DNA from: Sediminicola luteus
GTDB taxonomy: Bacteria; Bacteroidota; Bacteroidia; Flavobacteriales; Flavobacteriaceae
Direction: 5' to 3'
DNA: 64,000 nucleotides
Assembly (NCBI RefSeq): GCF_002514735.1
Contig: NZ_KZ300477.1
Span: 187,879-251,878, forward strand
Within the stretch, counting starts at the first letter, position 1, and every line of letters begins with the position of its first letter. Of the stretch, positions 19,010-27,704 are shown piece by piece. The translations under genes and the position numbers were made by a program. Below the pieces are notes generated by a model, which searched no databases, was not told the origin of the DNA, and saw only the letters and a program-made list of their open reading frames with translations.

Positions 19010-20152
19010 TTATAGGGTTCCCCTATTGGCTTGCTCCCGTTCAATAGACTCAAACAAGGCTTTAAAATTGCCTTTACCAAAAGATTTAGCGCCTTTACGC
19101 TGAATGATCTCTATGAACATGGTAGGCCTGTCGAGAATAGGCTTGGTAAATATCTGAAGCAAATAGCCTTCTTCGTCCCGATCGATCAAGATCCCCAAGT
19201 CGCGAAGGGGTGCCAGATCTTCATCGATTTCCCCTACCCGGTCCAATACATCTTCGTAATAGGTTGCAGGTACGGTCAAAAACTCGACCCCCCTATCGCG
19301 AAGTGCGGTAACGGTTTCAATGATATTATCGGTAGCCACGGCGATATGTTGTACCCCGGCCCCATTATAAAATTGAATATACTCTTCGATCTGCGATTTC
19401 TTCCTGCCTTCGGCCGGTTCGTTAATGGGGAATTTGATGCGTCCGTTACCATTACTCATCACCTTACTCATCAAAGCCGTGTATTCGGTGGAAATATCTT
19501 TGTCATCAAAGGAAATAAGCTGGGCAAAGCCCATAACGTTCCGGTAGAAATCGCACCATTTGTTCATCTCGTTCCAACCTACGTTACCCACCATATGGTC
19601 TATATAACGCAATCCGGTATCCGGTGCTTTATAATGGGGGTTCCAAGGCATATAACCCGGCATAAAGACCCCGTTATAAGCACTTCTTTCTACAAAAACA
19701 TGTACGGTTTCGCCATAGGTATGAATACCCGAAAGCACCACCTTTCCGTTTTCATCTTCTTGGGTCTCGGGGGCCATAAAGGGTTCGGCCCCACGTTGGG
19801 TGGTCTCCTTAAAACTTTTGGCGGCATCGTCTACCCAAAGGGCAATGGTCTTTACCCCGTCGCCATGGTCGTTAATATGTTTGTTGATCTCGCCCCCAGC
19901 TCCCAAAGGGGATGTAAGCACCAAACGTATCTTATCTTGTTGCACTACATAAGACACCGTGTCTTTACTGCCGGTCTCCAATCCTTTATAGGCCAAAGGT
20001 TGAAAACCCCAAGCGGACATATAATAATAAGCGGCCTGCTTGGCATTACCCACATAGAGTTCTACGTGGTCGGTACCCAACAAAGGCAAAAAGTCTTGGG
20101 CTTCCGGATTTTCTATAGGTAGATTAAGTGATGTGGAATCGGTATTTGACAT
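19010..20152 (-). CDS. hppD: 4-hydroxyphenylpyruvate dioxygenase
   Basis: A 380-residue non-haem iron dioxygenase that turns 4-hydroxyphenylpyruvate into homogentisate in tyrosine catabolism. Two vicinal-oxygen-chelate domains are seen (about 22-155 and 180-350). The iron ligands are H186 (YIDHMVGN), H269 (GVQHIAVAT) and E348 (MFIEII). The C-terminal KSFGKGNFKALFESIEREQ helix, which gates the active site, is intact. It is a single gene with a long leader (20153-20310) that holds hairpins. Homogentisate dioxygenase is not in the window, so the rest of the pathway lies elsewhere. Confidence 0.97.
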   Translation of the reverse strand: MSNTDSTSLNLPIENPEAQDFLPLLGTDHVELYVGNAKQAAYYYMSAWGFQPLAYKGLETGSKDTVSYVVQQDKIRLVLTSPLGAGGEINKHINDHGDGVKTIALWVDDAAKSFKETTQRGAEPFMAPETQEDENGKVVLSGIHTYGETVHVFVERSAYNGVFMPGYMPWNPHYKAPDTGLRYIDHMVGNVGWNEMNKWCDFYRNVMGFAQLISFDDKDISTEYTALMSKVMSNGNGRIKFPINEPAEGRKKSQIEEYIQFYNGAGVQHIAVATDNIIETVTALRDRGVEFLTVPATYYEDVLDRVGEIDEDLAPLRDLGILIDRDEEGYLLQIFTKPILDRPTMFIEIIQRKGAKSFGKGNFKALFESIEREQANRGTL

Positions 20153-20195
20153 GATATTATTTTTAATGTGATACGAATTATTCTATCGGAGGTTG

Positions 20196-20251
20196 AAGCA
20201 GTACGCAGTTGCTTTACATAACCCCCGGGTAGTTTCCAAAGACAGGAAACT
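20196..20251 (-). promoter_or_regulatory. Structured 5' leader of hppD with two hairpins
   Basis: Two perfect stems lie between hppD and a -7-like box (CAAAAATA at 20309-20316 as read on plus, TATTTTTG on minus). They are AAGCA/TGCTT (20196-20214) and AGTTTCC/GGAAACT (20231-20251). The structure could be an attenuator or riboswitch-like leader, but no known class was recognised. Confidence 0.35.
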
Positions 20252-20405
20252 TCTTACCACATAGCCCTCACATGGGCCGAAATATCAGTTCTACGTACTT
20301 CCATAGTACAAAAATAACCATAAAATTTGGGTAGCCTTTATTCCATGTGGTTTGGCATTTGAAAGCAACGTTTTAAAAACAGAAACATCTAATGAAAAAC
20401 AAATT

Positions 20406-20777
20406 ATGAAACTAAAAGTTCTAATTAGTCTCTTAGTTATAGTTCCTTCCTGTAAAAACGATGACGACAACCTTCAGACTAAAATTAATGGTCAATATGT
20501 TGGAATTTTTGAACGAGATGGAAATAAATCTAATGTTACGTTGACCTTTAACAACGGGAATTGGATTGGAGAAAGTGAAACTGTAAAATTTCCCGCTTTA
20601 TGCAATGGCACGTTTACAAACTCAGGAAATGTTATCAACTTTGAGAATGCTTGTATATGGACAGCTGAATTTGATTGGACCCTAATTTTAGGTGGCGAAT
20701 GGCATTATAATTTACATGGAAATTCGTTGATAATAACAAAGACAAATGGAGATAAATACAACTTGACAAAACAATAA
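20406..20777 (+). CDS. Small lipoprotein of unknown function
   Basis: A 123-residue protein. The ATG at 20406 gives a signal peptide with a short hydrophobic core and a lipobox ending in SC near residue 16, followed by an acidic KNDDDN linker; the open frame upstream adds only an unlikely tail. The mature part looks like a single small beta-sheet domain (GQYVGIFERDG, VTLTFNNGNWIG, DKYNLTKQ), resembling lipocalin-like lipoproteins. The gene is clearly more AT-rich than its neighbours, which hints at a later arrival. Function unknown. Confidence 0.7.
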   Translation: MKLKVLISLLVIVPSCKNDDDNLQTKINGQYVGIFERDGNKSNVTLTFNNGNWIGESETVKFPALCNGTFTNSGNVINFENACIWTAEFDWTLILGGEWHYNLHGNSLIITKTNGDKYNLTKQ

Positions 20778-20912
20778 AAAGAACTACAGCAACAGTTCCT
20801 CTGAGTACCGTGAATCGACTACCCTTCGACAAGTTAAAGGAGCTTGAATACATTCAGAATTGCTATCGGATGTAACCCCGAATATTAGCATACTAAGGTT
20901 AACCGAAACCCT

Positions 20913-23168
20913 TTAAAACCAGTAACCGATACTAAAAAACACCTGACTGTCTTTGGTTTCAGGCGATGTGGTATAAAAAACCTGGATCGGTCCAATTATA
21001 GATTCAAAGCCATAGCCCAAGCCATAACCCGAATACTCAGGAAAACTGAACCATTCCCCACTTTTAAACATATCGTCTCCCACATTGGCTATATTTCCCA
21101 CTAAAAGGGCGTGGTGTTTTGGGGCAAATTCAAAATCGAGGCGGCCATTAGCGCCGATATAACTATTACCAGTGAGGCTTAAAAAATCGTAACCATAAAA
21201 GGGCAGCATATTATTGATAAAATCGTTGCCATACCCCCCTAACAAAAAATCGAAAGCACTAAACTCCCCGCCTCCCAAACGTAGCCCCGTACCGGTAGAA
21301 AGGTTCATATATAAATTGCCAGCCAGCGGAAAAGCAGCCCCAAAAACCCCTTGGGCAATGGAATGACTCTCAAAATTATCCCGGTAATCGGAAGAGAACA
21401 AATAGGCATGGAAATCGCCATGGAAATAAAACCCTTGGGTCGGAAAATAGCGATCATCGTAGGTATCGAGGGTTACGGACCCAAAAGCACTGAAATACTG
21501 GCTGTTCTCAAACACAGCTTTTTCGTCTTCACCATCGGTATTACCGTTTTCTATCTCAGACCGTAAGGTATTGGAGCTGTATTTTAAATACTTATGCTCG
21601 GCCCCCAAACGCAAGGCAAACTCTTCTTTCAAAGCGGTTTGGAAATAGAATTGGTTTGTCCAATCCTCGGCATCTATAGAGATGGTCCTGATATTGGGAT
21701 TATCGCTGGTCTCTGCCACCTTGGCCAATACGTTATAATCTATATCCGACCTAAAACTGGTGTATTTCGATTTAAAGCCGTAGCTCCAATACGAACCCTT
21801 ATCTACATAATAATCTAGGTTAAACCGAATATTATCGCCCAAGATAAAATCGAAGGAAAACACATCATCGGCAAAAAAGAGGTTGTTTTTGGTCAGGTTT
21901 ATCAAACCTGCGGTTTTGTAAAGATCGTCGTAGTGTACCCCAACCTTTAAAAAGAATTTGGTGGGTTCCTCTACAAACTTAAGACGCATTACCTCATAAT
22001 CGCCTTCGCTTTTAATGTAATGCTTTACCGACTTGAATTTTCCGGTTGCGGTTAATAGGTTCAGCCCTTCATGTAATTTGCCGAACGATATGGTATCGCC
22101 CAGTTTAAAGCGAAGCTTTCCCTTTACATAACCCCTAGAGTAATTCTCATTGCCCTCCAACTCCAAAAAGTCGATTCGAAGACTATCTTTATTATGCACC
22201 CCTCTTGGCGGCAATACCGGGTTACCTTGGGCTTGGGCCAAGGCTTGAAGGGCGGGTATTTGTTTTTGTCCGCCTTCATCTCCCCGAAGTATGATCTCGG
22301 CCCCTTTGGCGAAATCGACCACGGTATAATCATCGATTTCCGGTTTTATATAAATGTCGGTTTGCTGCGACTTCAGTTTCATGTCTTCAACCGTGCGAAA
22401 ATTGTTGATCTGCAACAAAATTTCAGGTGCAGACCCCAAATCTTCGCGGGTCGATAGTCCGTGTTGTACATCTACCCCAATGATCACATCGGCCCCTTTG
22501 GCCCGTATCTCATCTATGGGGTAGTTATTGATTACCCCACCATCGATCAACAATCGGCCATCGATCTCTATAGGTTCGAAAAGTGAGGGAAAGGTACCAC
22601 TAGCTAAAATAGCTTCGGGTAAATAGCCTTTATCAACCACCAGGCCCTCACCGGTTTCCACATCGGTTACGATACACAAAAAAGGAATGGGAAGCGCGTT
22701 AAAATCGTCTACATCTTTCACATGGTACAACAGCCGCGCCAAAAGGTTGTATATGTTTTGTCCGCCCGAAATACCTTGTGGAAAAGACACTTTAAACCCA
22801 TCGAAAGGCAAGGTTAGGGCATAGCGTTCGGTATCTTCTTTTTCGTAAAAGGTCTTTACGCCCCTGGGCACTTCATCTTGGATCAGTTTCTCAAAATCGA
22901 TACTTCTAAAAATAGAATCGAGTTCGGCCGCTTTATAACCCGAAGCATATAAGGCCCCTACAATGGCCCCCATACTGGTACCGCCGATATAGTCTATTTG
23001 AACCCCACTTTCTTCAATAATCTTTAGCGCTCCGATATGGGCCAAACCCTTGGCTCCGCCACCACTTAAGACCAAGCCTACCTTAGGCCTTTCAGTAACT
23101 TGCTCCTGTGCCGCGACCGGAAGGGTCAATACACACAAAACCAGCAAAAATAGGGTCTGTTTTCCCAT
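20913..23168 (-). CDS. Patatin-like phospholipase with BamA-type C-terminal barrel
   Basis: A 751-residue exported protein in three parts. A signal peptide (cleaved after AAQ) leads to a patatin domain at about 28-300, with the oxyanion loop GGGAKG (36-41), nucleophile Ser65 in GTSMG and catalytic Asp209 in DGG. A POTRA-like segment follows at about 325-400 and then an Omp85/BamA-type beta-barrel to the end, closing with FFSIGYWF. This is the PlpD-like (type Vd) layout: a lipase carried to the cell surface or periplasmic face by its own barrel. It lies 3 bp downstream of uvrC and is probably translated from the same transcript. Confidence 0.92.
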   Translation of the reverse strand: MGKQTLFLLVLCVLTLPVAAQEQVTERPKVGLVLSGGGAKGLAHIGALKIIEESGVQIDYIGGTSMGAIVGALYASGYKAAELDSIFRSIDFEKLIQDEVPRGVKTFYEKEDTERYALTLPFDGFKVSFPQGISGGQNIYNLLARLLYHVKDVDDFNALPIPFLCIVTDVETGEGLVVDKGYLPEAILASGTFPSLFEPIEIDGRLLIDGGVINNYPIDEIRAKGADVIIGVDVQHGLSTREDLGSAPEILLQINNFRTVEDMKLKSQQTDIYIKPEIDDYTVVDFAKGAEIILRGDEGGQKQIPALQALAQAQGNPVLPPRGVHNKDSLRIDFLELEGNENYSRGYVKGKLRFKLGDTISFGKLHEGLNLLTATGKFKSVKHYIKSEGDYEVMRLKFVEEPTKFFLKVGVHYDDLYKTAGLINLTKNNLFFADDVFSFDFILGDNIRFNLDYYVDKGSYWSYGFKSKYTSFRSDIDYNVLAKVAETSDNPNIRTISIDAEDWTNQFYFQTALKEEFALRLGAEHKYLKYSSNTLRSEIENGNTDGEDEKAVFENSQYFSAFGSVTLDTYDDRYFPTQGFYFHGDFHAYLFSSDYRDNFESHSIAQGVFGAAFPLAGNLYMNLSTGTGLRLGGGEFSAFDFLLGGYGNDFINNMLPFYGYDFLSLTGNSYIGANGRLDFEFAPKHHALLVGNIANVGDDMFKSGEWFSFPEYSGYGLGYGFESIIGPIQVFYTTSPETKDSQVFFSIGYWF

Positions 23169-23171
23169 AAC

Positions 23172-24962
23172 TTATTCATGAAGGGCTTTGTGTAACAGTG
23201 CCGCTTTATGGGCCCCGATACAAGCCGCCAATTCTTCTTTAGTGGCTTCTTTTATGCGTTTTACCGACTTAAACTTTCGCAGCAATTGGTTTACCGTTTT
23301 CGGCCCCACCCCTTCTATCTTTTCCAAGCTGGATCCCAAGGCCGACTTACTTCGCTTATTCCTATGGAAGGTAATACCGAACCTGTGGGCTTCGTTCCGT
23401 AACTGCTGAATGGTTTTCAAGGTCTCGGAACGCTTATCCAAATATAAGGGAACCGAATCACCCGGAAAATAGATTTCCTCCAAACGTTTGGCAATTCCGA
23501 TAATAGCGATCTTGCCCCGTAACCCCAAAAGATCCAAACTTTTAACGGCAGAAGACAATTGCCCCTTGCCCCCGTCGATTACAATAAGCTGTGGCAAAGG
23601 TTCCCCTTCTTGCATTAATCTTCTATAGCGTCTATGAACTACCTCTTCCATAGATGCGAAATCATCGGGACCTTCAACGGTCTTGATATTAAAATGTCGG
23701 TATTCGGCCTTTTTGGGTTTGCCATCTTTAAAAACCACACAGGCAGCCACCGGATGCGTACCTTGTATATTGGAGTTATCGAAACATTCAATATGCCGGG
23801 GCTGTTGCGACAACCGCAGGTCGCTTTTCATTTGATCCATAAGACGGGTAGTATGCCTTTCGGGATCGGTGATTTTCATTTGTTTGAATTTATCGAGCCT
23901 AAAAAAAGAGGCATTCCGCTGCGAGAGCTCCAATATTTTTTTCTTGTCGCCCAATTTGGGTACGGTTACCTTGATACCGGCTGGCAAAACGAGGGCAAAT
24001 GGCACATACACTTCTTTACAATGCGACGCGAACCGCTGGCGAATTTCTATTACGGCCATTTGTAGGAGCTCGGCATCCGACTCGTCCAGTTTCTTTTTAA
24101 TCTCCATGGTATGCGACCGAATAATGGCCCCATGCGACAATTGCAGAAAATTAATATAGGCATGGGTACTATCGCTTAGGATACTAAAAACGTCTACATT
24201 GTCTATTTTCGGATTTACGATCGTAGATCGTGCCTGATAATTTTCAAGGGTATCGATTTTCTCCTTCATGGCTTGGGCCTCCTCGAACTGTAAAGCGGCC
24301 GCCAACTCCATCATCTGCTCCTTAAAACCCCCTAAGGCTTTTTTAAAGTCACCTTTAATTATTTGCCGGATCGCCTCAACCTGTTTTCTATATGACTCCT
24401 CGGTCTGCAGGCCTTCACAAGGGCCTTTACAATTCTTAATATGGTATTCTAGGCATACCTTATACTTACCTTCGTTCACTTTATCATACGACAGATCATA
24501 ATTACAGGTTCGCATGGGATATAGGCCATTGATAAGCTCTAATAGGGTCCTTACGGTTTTTACATTGGTATAAGGCCCAAAATATTCCGAGCCATCCTTG
24601 ATCAATCTTCGAGTCGAAAACACCCTGGGAAACCTTTCCTTTTTAATACAGATCCAAGGGTACGACTTATCGTCTTTTAGCAGCACATTATACCGTGGCT
24701 GGTATTTTTTGATCAGGTTGTTTTCCAGTAAAAGCGCATCGGATTCGGTGGGCACTACAATATGTTTGATGCTCTGTATTTTTTTTACCAACACCCGGGT
24801 CTTGCCACTATCGTGGGTTTTGGTAAAATAGGAAGCCACCCTCTTTTTTAGGTTTTTGGCCTTACCCACATACAATATCTTTCCATCGGCATCATAATAT
24901 TGATACACCCCCGGATTTTGGGGCAAACTACCTACCTGTACTTGTAATGGAGTATCCGTCAT
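23172..24962 (-). CDS. uvrC: Excinuclease ABC subunit C
   Basis: A 596-residue nucleotide-excision-repair nuclease. The N-terminal GIY-YIG domain is intact (GVYQYYDADGKILYVGKAKNL, about 18-38). The middle UVR motif is LQFEEAQAMKEKIDTL, and the C-terminal RNase H-like half has ECFDNSNIQGTHPVAACVVF and VIDGGKGQL. Tandem helix-hairpin-helix DNA-binding motifs end the protein (IEGVGPKTVNQLLRKF). UvrC cuts on both sides of the lesion after UvrA/UvrB recognition. Length and order of domains are canonical. Confidence 0.97.
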   Translation of the reverse strand: MTDTPLQVQVGSLPQNPGVYQYYDADGKILYVGKAKNLKKRVASYFTKTHDSGKTRVLVKKIQSIKHIVVPTESDALLLENNLIKKYQPRYNVLLKDDKSYPWICIKKERFPRVFSTRRLIKDGSEYFGPYTNVKTVRTLLELINGLYPMRTCNYDLSYDKVNEGKYKVCLEYHIKNCKGPCEGLQTEESYRKQVEAIRQIIKGDFKKALGGFKEQMMELAAALQFEEAQAMKEKIDTLENYQARSTIVNPKIDNVDVFSILSDSTHAYINFLQLSHGAIIRSHTMEIKKKLDESDAELLQMAVIEIRQRFASHCKEVYVPFALVLPAGIKVTVPKLGDKKKILELSQRNASFFRLDKFKQMKITDPERHTTRLMDQMKSDLRLSQQPRHIECFDNSNIQGTHPVAACVVFKDGKPKKAEYRHFNIKTVEGPDDFASMEEVVHRRYRRLMQEGEPLPQLIVIDGGKGQLSSAVKSLDLLGLRGKIAIIGIAKRLEEIYFPGDSVPLYLDKRSETLKTIQQLRNEAHRFGITFHRNKRSKSALGSSLEKIEGVGPKTVNQLLRKFKSVKRIKEATKEELAACIGAHKAALLHKALHE

Positions 24963-25301
24963 GTTTACGCTTGGCTAAACCTTGAAGTTAAATTACTACC
25001 TTTTACCAAAACTAACATAGGGTAGCCCTATTCGGAAATCATAAAGTTTTCAGAAATATCACAAAAAAAGAAGTTATCAACATCCGACCACTTGTGTTTT
25101 TGCGTAAATAAATTTGTAAGTTGTAGCCAACCACAATAAAGACAAGGGTTTAGAGGTTTAAATGTTAAGCTAACGTAAACAAAAACGAAGCTATTCCTTA
25201 AGTTTTTCACAAAAAAGTGGTATTTCATCGATAAAAGGCTACCGTTTACAGGATATACTAAATAATTTTACTTACATTTAACCCAATAAGGTTAGACACC
25301 A
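24963..25301. other. 339-bp intergenic stretch, promoter candidates only
   Basis: No gene is supported here. A -7-like box for uvrC (TAGTTTTG on minus) lies at 25007-25014 and another for the plus strand (TAAATTTG) at 25109-25116; both lack a well-placed -33 TTG. A single DnaA-box-like nonamer is also present but isolated. Confidence 0.4.
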
Positions 25302-25388
25302 ATGGATAAATATATAATCGTTTTAGGAACCTATATTATCTTGATGCTTTTCTTCAGGATATACTTCTCTATGGTAGCCAAAGACTGA
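25302..25388 (+). CDS. Putative 28-residue membrane peptide
   Basis: An ATG-started frame of 28 codons (MDKYIIVLGTYIILMLFFRIYF then SMVAKD) with a single hydrophobic helix at about 5-20 and a basic Arg just after it. It ends 34 bp before the 5-FTHF cyclo-ligase start and reads in the same direction. The near-pure membrane-helix composition makes it a plausible small membrane protein, but nothing else supports it. Confidence 0.3.
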   Translation: MDKYIIVLGTYIILMLFFRIYFSMVAKD

Positions 25389-25422
25389 TTCGCCCACTTC
25401 GGATCGAGCAGGAATTTGTACT

Positions 25423-25980
25423 ATGGATAAAAATGAACTTCGCAAGCACTATACCGCCTTGCGCTCTGCCTTAGGTCCTACCCAAATAGATAGTTTAAGT
25501 ATCGCCATAAGCAATCGCTTATTGCAACTTCCGTTATGGCAAGGCTCGTATTATCATATTTTCCTTCCCATCCCTTCTAAAAACGAAATAGATACCTCCC
25601 ACATTCTTACTATTTTGTTCGGTAAGGACAAAAACGTTGTCATACCCAAAGTCGTTGGTAATACTTTAGAGAATTACCTATTAACCGACCAAACCAAGCT
25701 AAAAACAAGTAGCTGGGGCGTACCGGAACCCATGGATGGCCTAAGCGTACCGGAAAAGCTGATCGATGTAGTCTTTATTCCTTTATTGGCCTATGACGAA
25801 CAAGGCAATCGGGTGGGATATGGGAAAGGATTCTATGACGGACTTTTAGCGAAATGCAAACCAGACACCTTAAAAGTCGGACTCTCGCTTTTTGGTCCGG
25901 AGAAAAAAATAGGGGATGTTCGTAAGGAAGATATACCTCTAGATTACTGCGTTACTCCTGAACAGGTGTATCGGTTTTAA
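25423..25980 (+). CDS. 5-formyltetrahydrofolate cyclo-ligase
   Basis: A 185-residue cytoplasmic enzyme converting 5-formyl-THF to 5,10-methenyl-THF with ATP, returning a storage folate to the active pool. The ATP/Mg-binding GYGKGFYDG motif is at residues 132-140, preceded by PLLAYDEQGNRVG, and the substrate-side SSWGVPEP is at 96-103. Length is normal. Its last 29 bp overlap the end of lspA on the opposite strand. Confidence 0.95.
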   Translation: MDKNELRKHYTALRSALGPTQIDSLSIAISNRLLQLPLWQGSYYHIFLPIPSKNEIDTSHILTILFGKDKNVVIPKVVGNTLENYLLTDQTKLKTSSWGVPEPMDGLSVPEKLIDVVFIPLLAYDEQGNRVGYGKGFYDGLLAKCKPDTLKVGLSLFGPEKKIGDVRKEDIPLDYCVTPEQVYRF

Positions 25981-26605
25981 ACTCGGTCTTTTCAGCTTTA
26001 GGCTTCAACCAAATAAAATCGATTATTAAAAAGACCACACCAACGCTAATGGCAGAATCGGCAATATTGAATACAGGGTCGAAAAAACTAAAATGTTGCC
26101 CGCCCCAAAACGGCACCCACTCCGGTAAAATGGTATCTACCAACGGAAAATACAACATATCTACTACCTTGCCATGAAACAAGCTGCCATAGGGTTCTTC
26201 GGCAAACCAAGTGGCTAATTGCCCACGGCTACCATCAAAAATAGTCCCATAAAATACAGAGTCGATTATATTACCCAAGGCACCTGCAAAAATAAGGCTA
26301 ACAGCTATAGATAACACCTTTGAGGCACCAGAGCGTACGGTATCCCATAACCAATACCCAATTCCCACTATAGCGAACAACCTAAAAATAGTAAGGAACA
26401 ATTTGCCATTCTTGTCAGAAACCGGGAAAATATCGCTCAATTTGGTACCCCAGGCCGCGCCTTCGTTTTCTACAAAGTAAATCTGAAACCAAGAAAACAC
26501 CTCGATGGATTCGCCCAATTGAAAATGGGTCTTTACGTAAATTTTAGAGACTTGGTCAATCAATAAAATACCAAGTATAAGCCATACGGACTTTTTAATA
26601 TCCAT
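25952..26605 (-). CDS. lspA: Lipoprotein signal peptidase (signal peptidase II)
   Basis: A 217-residue aspartic membrane peptidase that cuts lipoprotein signal peptides after diacylglycerol is added. Four membrane helices are visible. The NEGAAWG box (47-53) and the two catalytic aspartates D115 (GNIIDS) and D183 (FNIADSAI) are present. About 50 extra residues separate the aspartates compared with the enterobacterial enzyme, which I recall as common in Bacteroidota. The lipoproteins encoded in this window are presumably among its substrates. It belongs to the ileS-lspA neighbourhood. Confidence 0.96.
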   Translation of the reverse strand: MDIKKSVWLILGILLIDQVSKIYVKTHFQLGESIEVFSWFQIYFVENEGAAWGTKLSDIFPVSDKNGKLFLTIFRLFAIVGIGYWLWDTVRSGASKVLSIAVSLIFAGALGNIIDSVFYGTIFDGSRGQLATWFAEEPYGSLFHGKVVDMLYFPLVDTILPEWVPFWGGQHFSFFDPVFNIADSAISVGVVFLIIDFIWLKPKAEKTEFKTDTPVQE

Positions 26606-26673
26606 CTTGTCGTATTAGAGTCACAAAAATAATGATATTATTGAATTAGCCTTCGCTAATGGTCCATAGGAAT

Positions 26674-27342
26674 TCAGAAGTCCTGTAAAACGATATTACC
26701 ACTAACGGAACGTAGCTCCAAACCTTGTTCCAAAAGTTTCACCGGTCCTTCAATGGTCTCGCCGTATTTCGTTTCAACGGCCGAAAGGGGTTGCGGACCT
26801 ACCAGCTCTATATGCCCTGTTACCGTTTGGATCTTTCCGGTTGTCACCTGCCCTTCCAAACTACAATTCCCATCGGCCAATCTAACAAACAACCCTTCGA
26901 AGGCACCTGAAATCTGTGTCTGGGTATCTTTTCCTTTAATTTTTACCGATTTATGTTCGGGCAATAGTACGCTTAATACGATAGAAACCACCTTATGCGC
27001 ACTTAGTTTGTCATTAGGGTGCCTAAAGAAAGGATCGAAACGGGTAGCCAAGTGCAATACGTTTCCATCACGCTTCATTGTTAGCTCCAAATCGTTTTGG
27101 TATTCGCCCTCCATTTGCGCCGTCAGCACCAATTCATCCCCTTTGTGGGTAACCACCTCCAACCGAAAACACTGTTCGGCATCAATTTGGATTTCGGAGA
27201 TTTCGGCATCTAAAATAGATTTTCGAACCACTTTTTGTCCATAGCCAATCGTTGCCCAAATTAAAAGGCAAAACAGCGCACTCTTGCGAACAAAAAAGGC
27301 TGCCGAAGCAGCCCGATTATTTTTGCATGTTCTTGGCCTCAA
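26674..27342 (-). CDS. Exported DUF4097/adhesin-like protein
   Basis: A 222-residue protein with an export signal (hydrophobic core about 21-34, likely cleavage after GYGQ) and a repetitive beta-rich body suggesting a right-handed beta-solenoid of the DUF4097 or head-GIN type (LSAVETKYGETIEGPV, LRSVSGNIVLQDF). The start overlaps the 3' end of the DksA-like gene by 26 bp, which suggests translational coupling. It sits between that gene and lspA. Function unknown. Confidence 0.75.
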   Translation of the reverse strand: MRPRTCKNNRAASAAFFVRKSALFCLLIWATIGYGQKVVRKSILDAEISEIQIDAEQCFRLEVVTHKGDELVLTAQMEGEYQNDLELTMKRDGNVLHLATRFDPFFRHPNDKLSAHKVVSIVLSVLLPEHKSVKIKGKDTQTQISGAFEGLFVRLADGNCSLEGQVTTGKIQTVTGHIELVGPQPLSAVETKYGETIEGPVKLLEQGLELRSVSGNIVLQDF

Positions 27343-27700
27343 TGCTCAAGGTGGCATGCGGAACCAACTTTAAACGCTCTTTATTGATCAGCTTACCGGT
27401 CACCCTACAGATACCGTAGGTCTTGTTCTCGATACGCAACAAAGCGTTTTTAAGATCCCTAATAAATTTCTCTTGGCGGATCGCCAACTGGGTATTGGCT
27501 TCCTTACTCATGGTTTCCGATCCTTCTTCAAATGCTTTAAAAGTAGGCGAGGTATCGTCGGTACCATTGTTTCCATCGTTCATATAGGCGCTTTTGAGCA
27601 ACTCTAGGTGCTTTTGGGCCTTTTCCATCTTCTCATCAATGATGCCTCTGAATTCCTCCAAATCCTCGTCGGAATAACGAACTTTAATATCCTTTTCCAT
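27317..27700 (-). CDS. TraR/DksA family protein with degenerate zinc finger
   Basis: A 127-residue DksA-like protein: an N-terminal coiled-coil pair (about 10-90, carrying an acidic GTDDTS tip between helices) and a C-terminal stub YGICRVTGKLINKERL. Canonical family members hold four Cys ligands; here only C98 remains. DksA-type proteins enter the RNA polymerase secondary channel and alter initiation with ppGpp; whether this form does so is open. The gene is 4 bp downstream of ileS and surely co-transcribed. Confidence 0.9.
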   Translation of the reverse strand: MEKDIKVRYSDEDLEEFRGIIDEKMEKAQKHLELLKSAYMNDGNNGTDDTSPTFKAFEEGSETMSKEANTQLAIRQEKFIRDLKNALLRIENKTYGICRVTGKLINKERLKLVPHATLSIEAKNMQK

Positions 27701-27704
27701 AGTC

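Noticed and set aside
19031-20122. Long plus-strand open frame (363 codons)
   Set aside because: It lies entirely opposite hppD, whose iron ligands and family motifs are complete. The frame has no recognisable family pattern and is a shadow.
20635-20853. Minus-strand frame with a lipobox-like SSC segment
   Set aside because: It mostly overlaps the AT-rich lipoprotein gene on the other strand, and the apparent lipobox arises by chance from AT-rich codons.
25071-25090. TTATCAACA, a DnaA-box-like nonamer
   Set aside because: Only one copy is present, with no cluster, AT-rich unwinding element or dnaA/gyrase genes nearby. It is not a replication origin.
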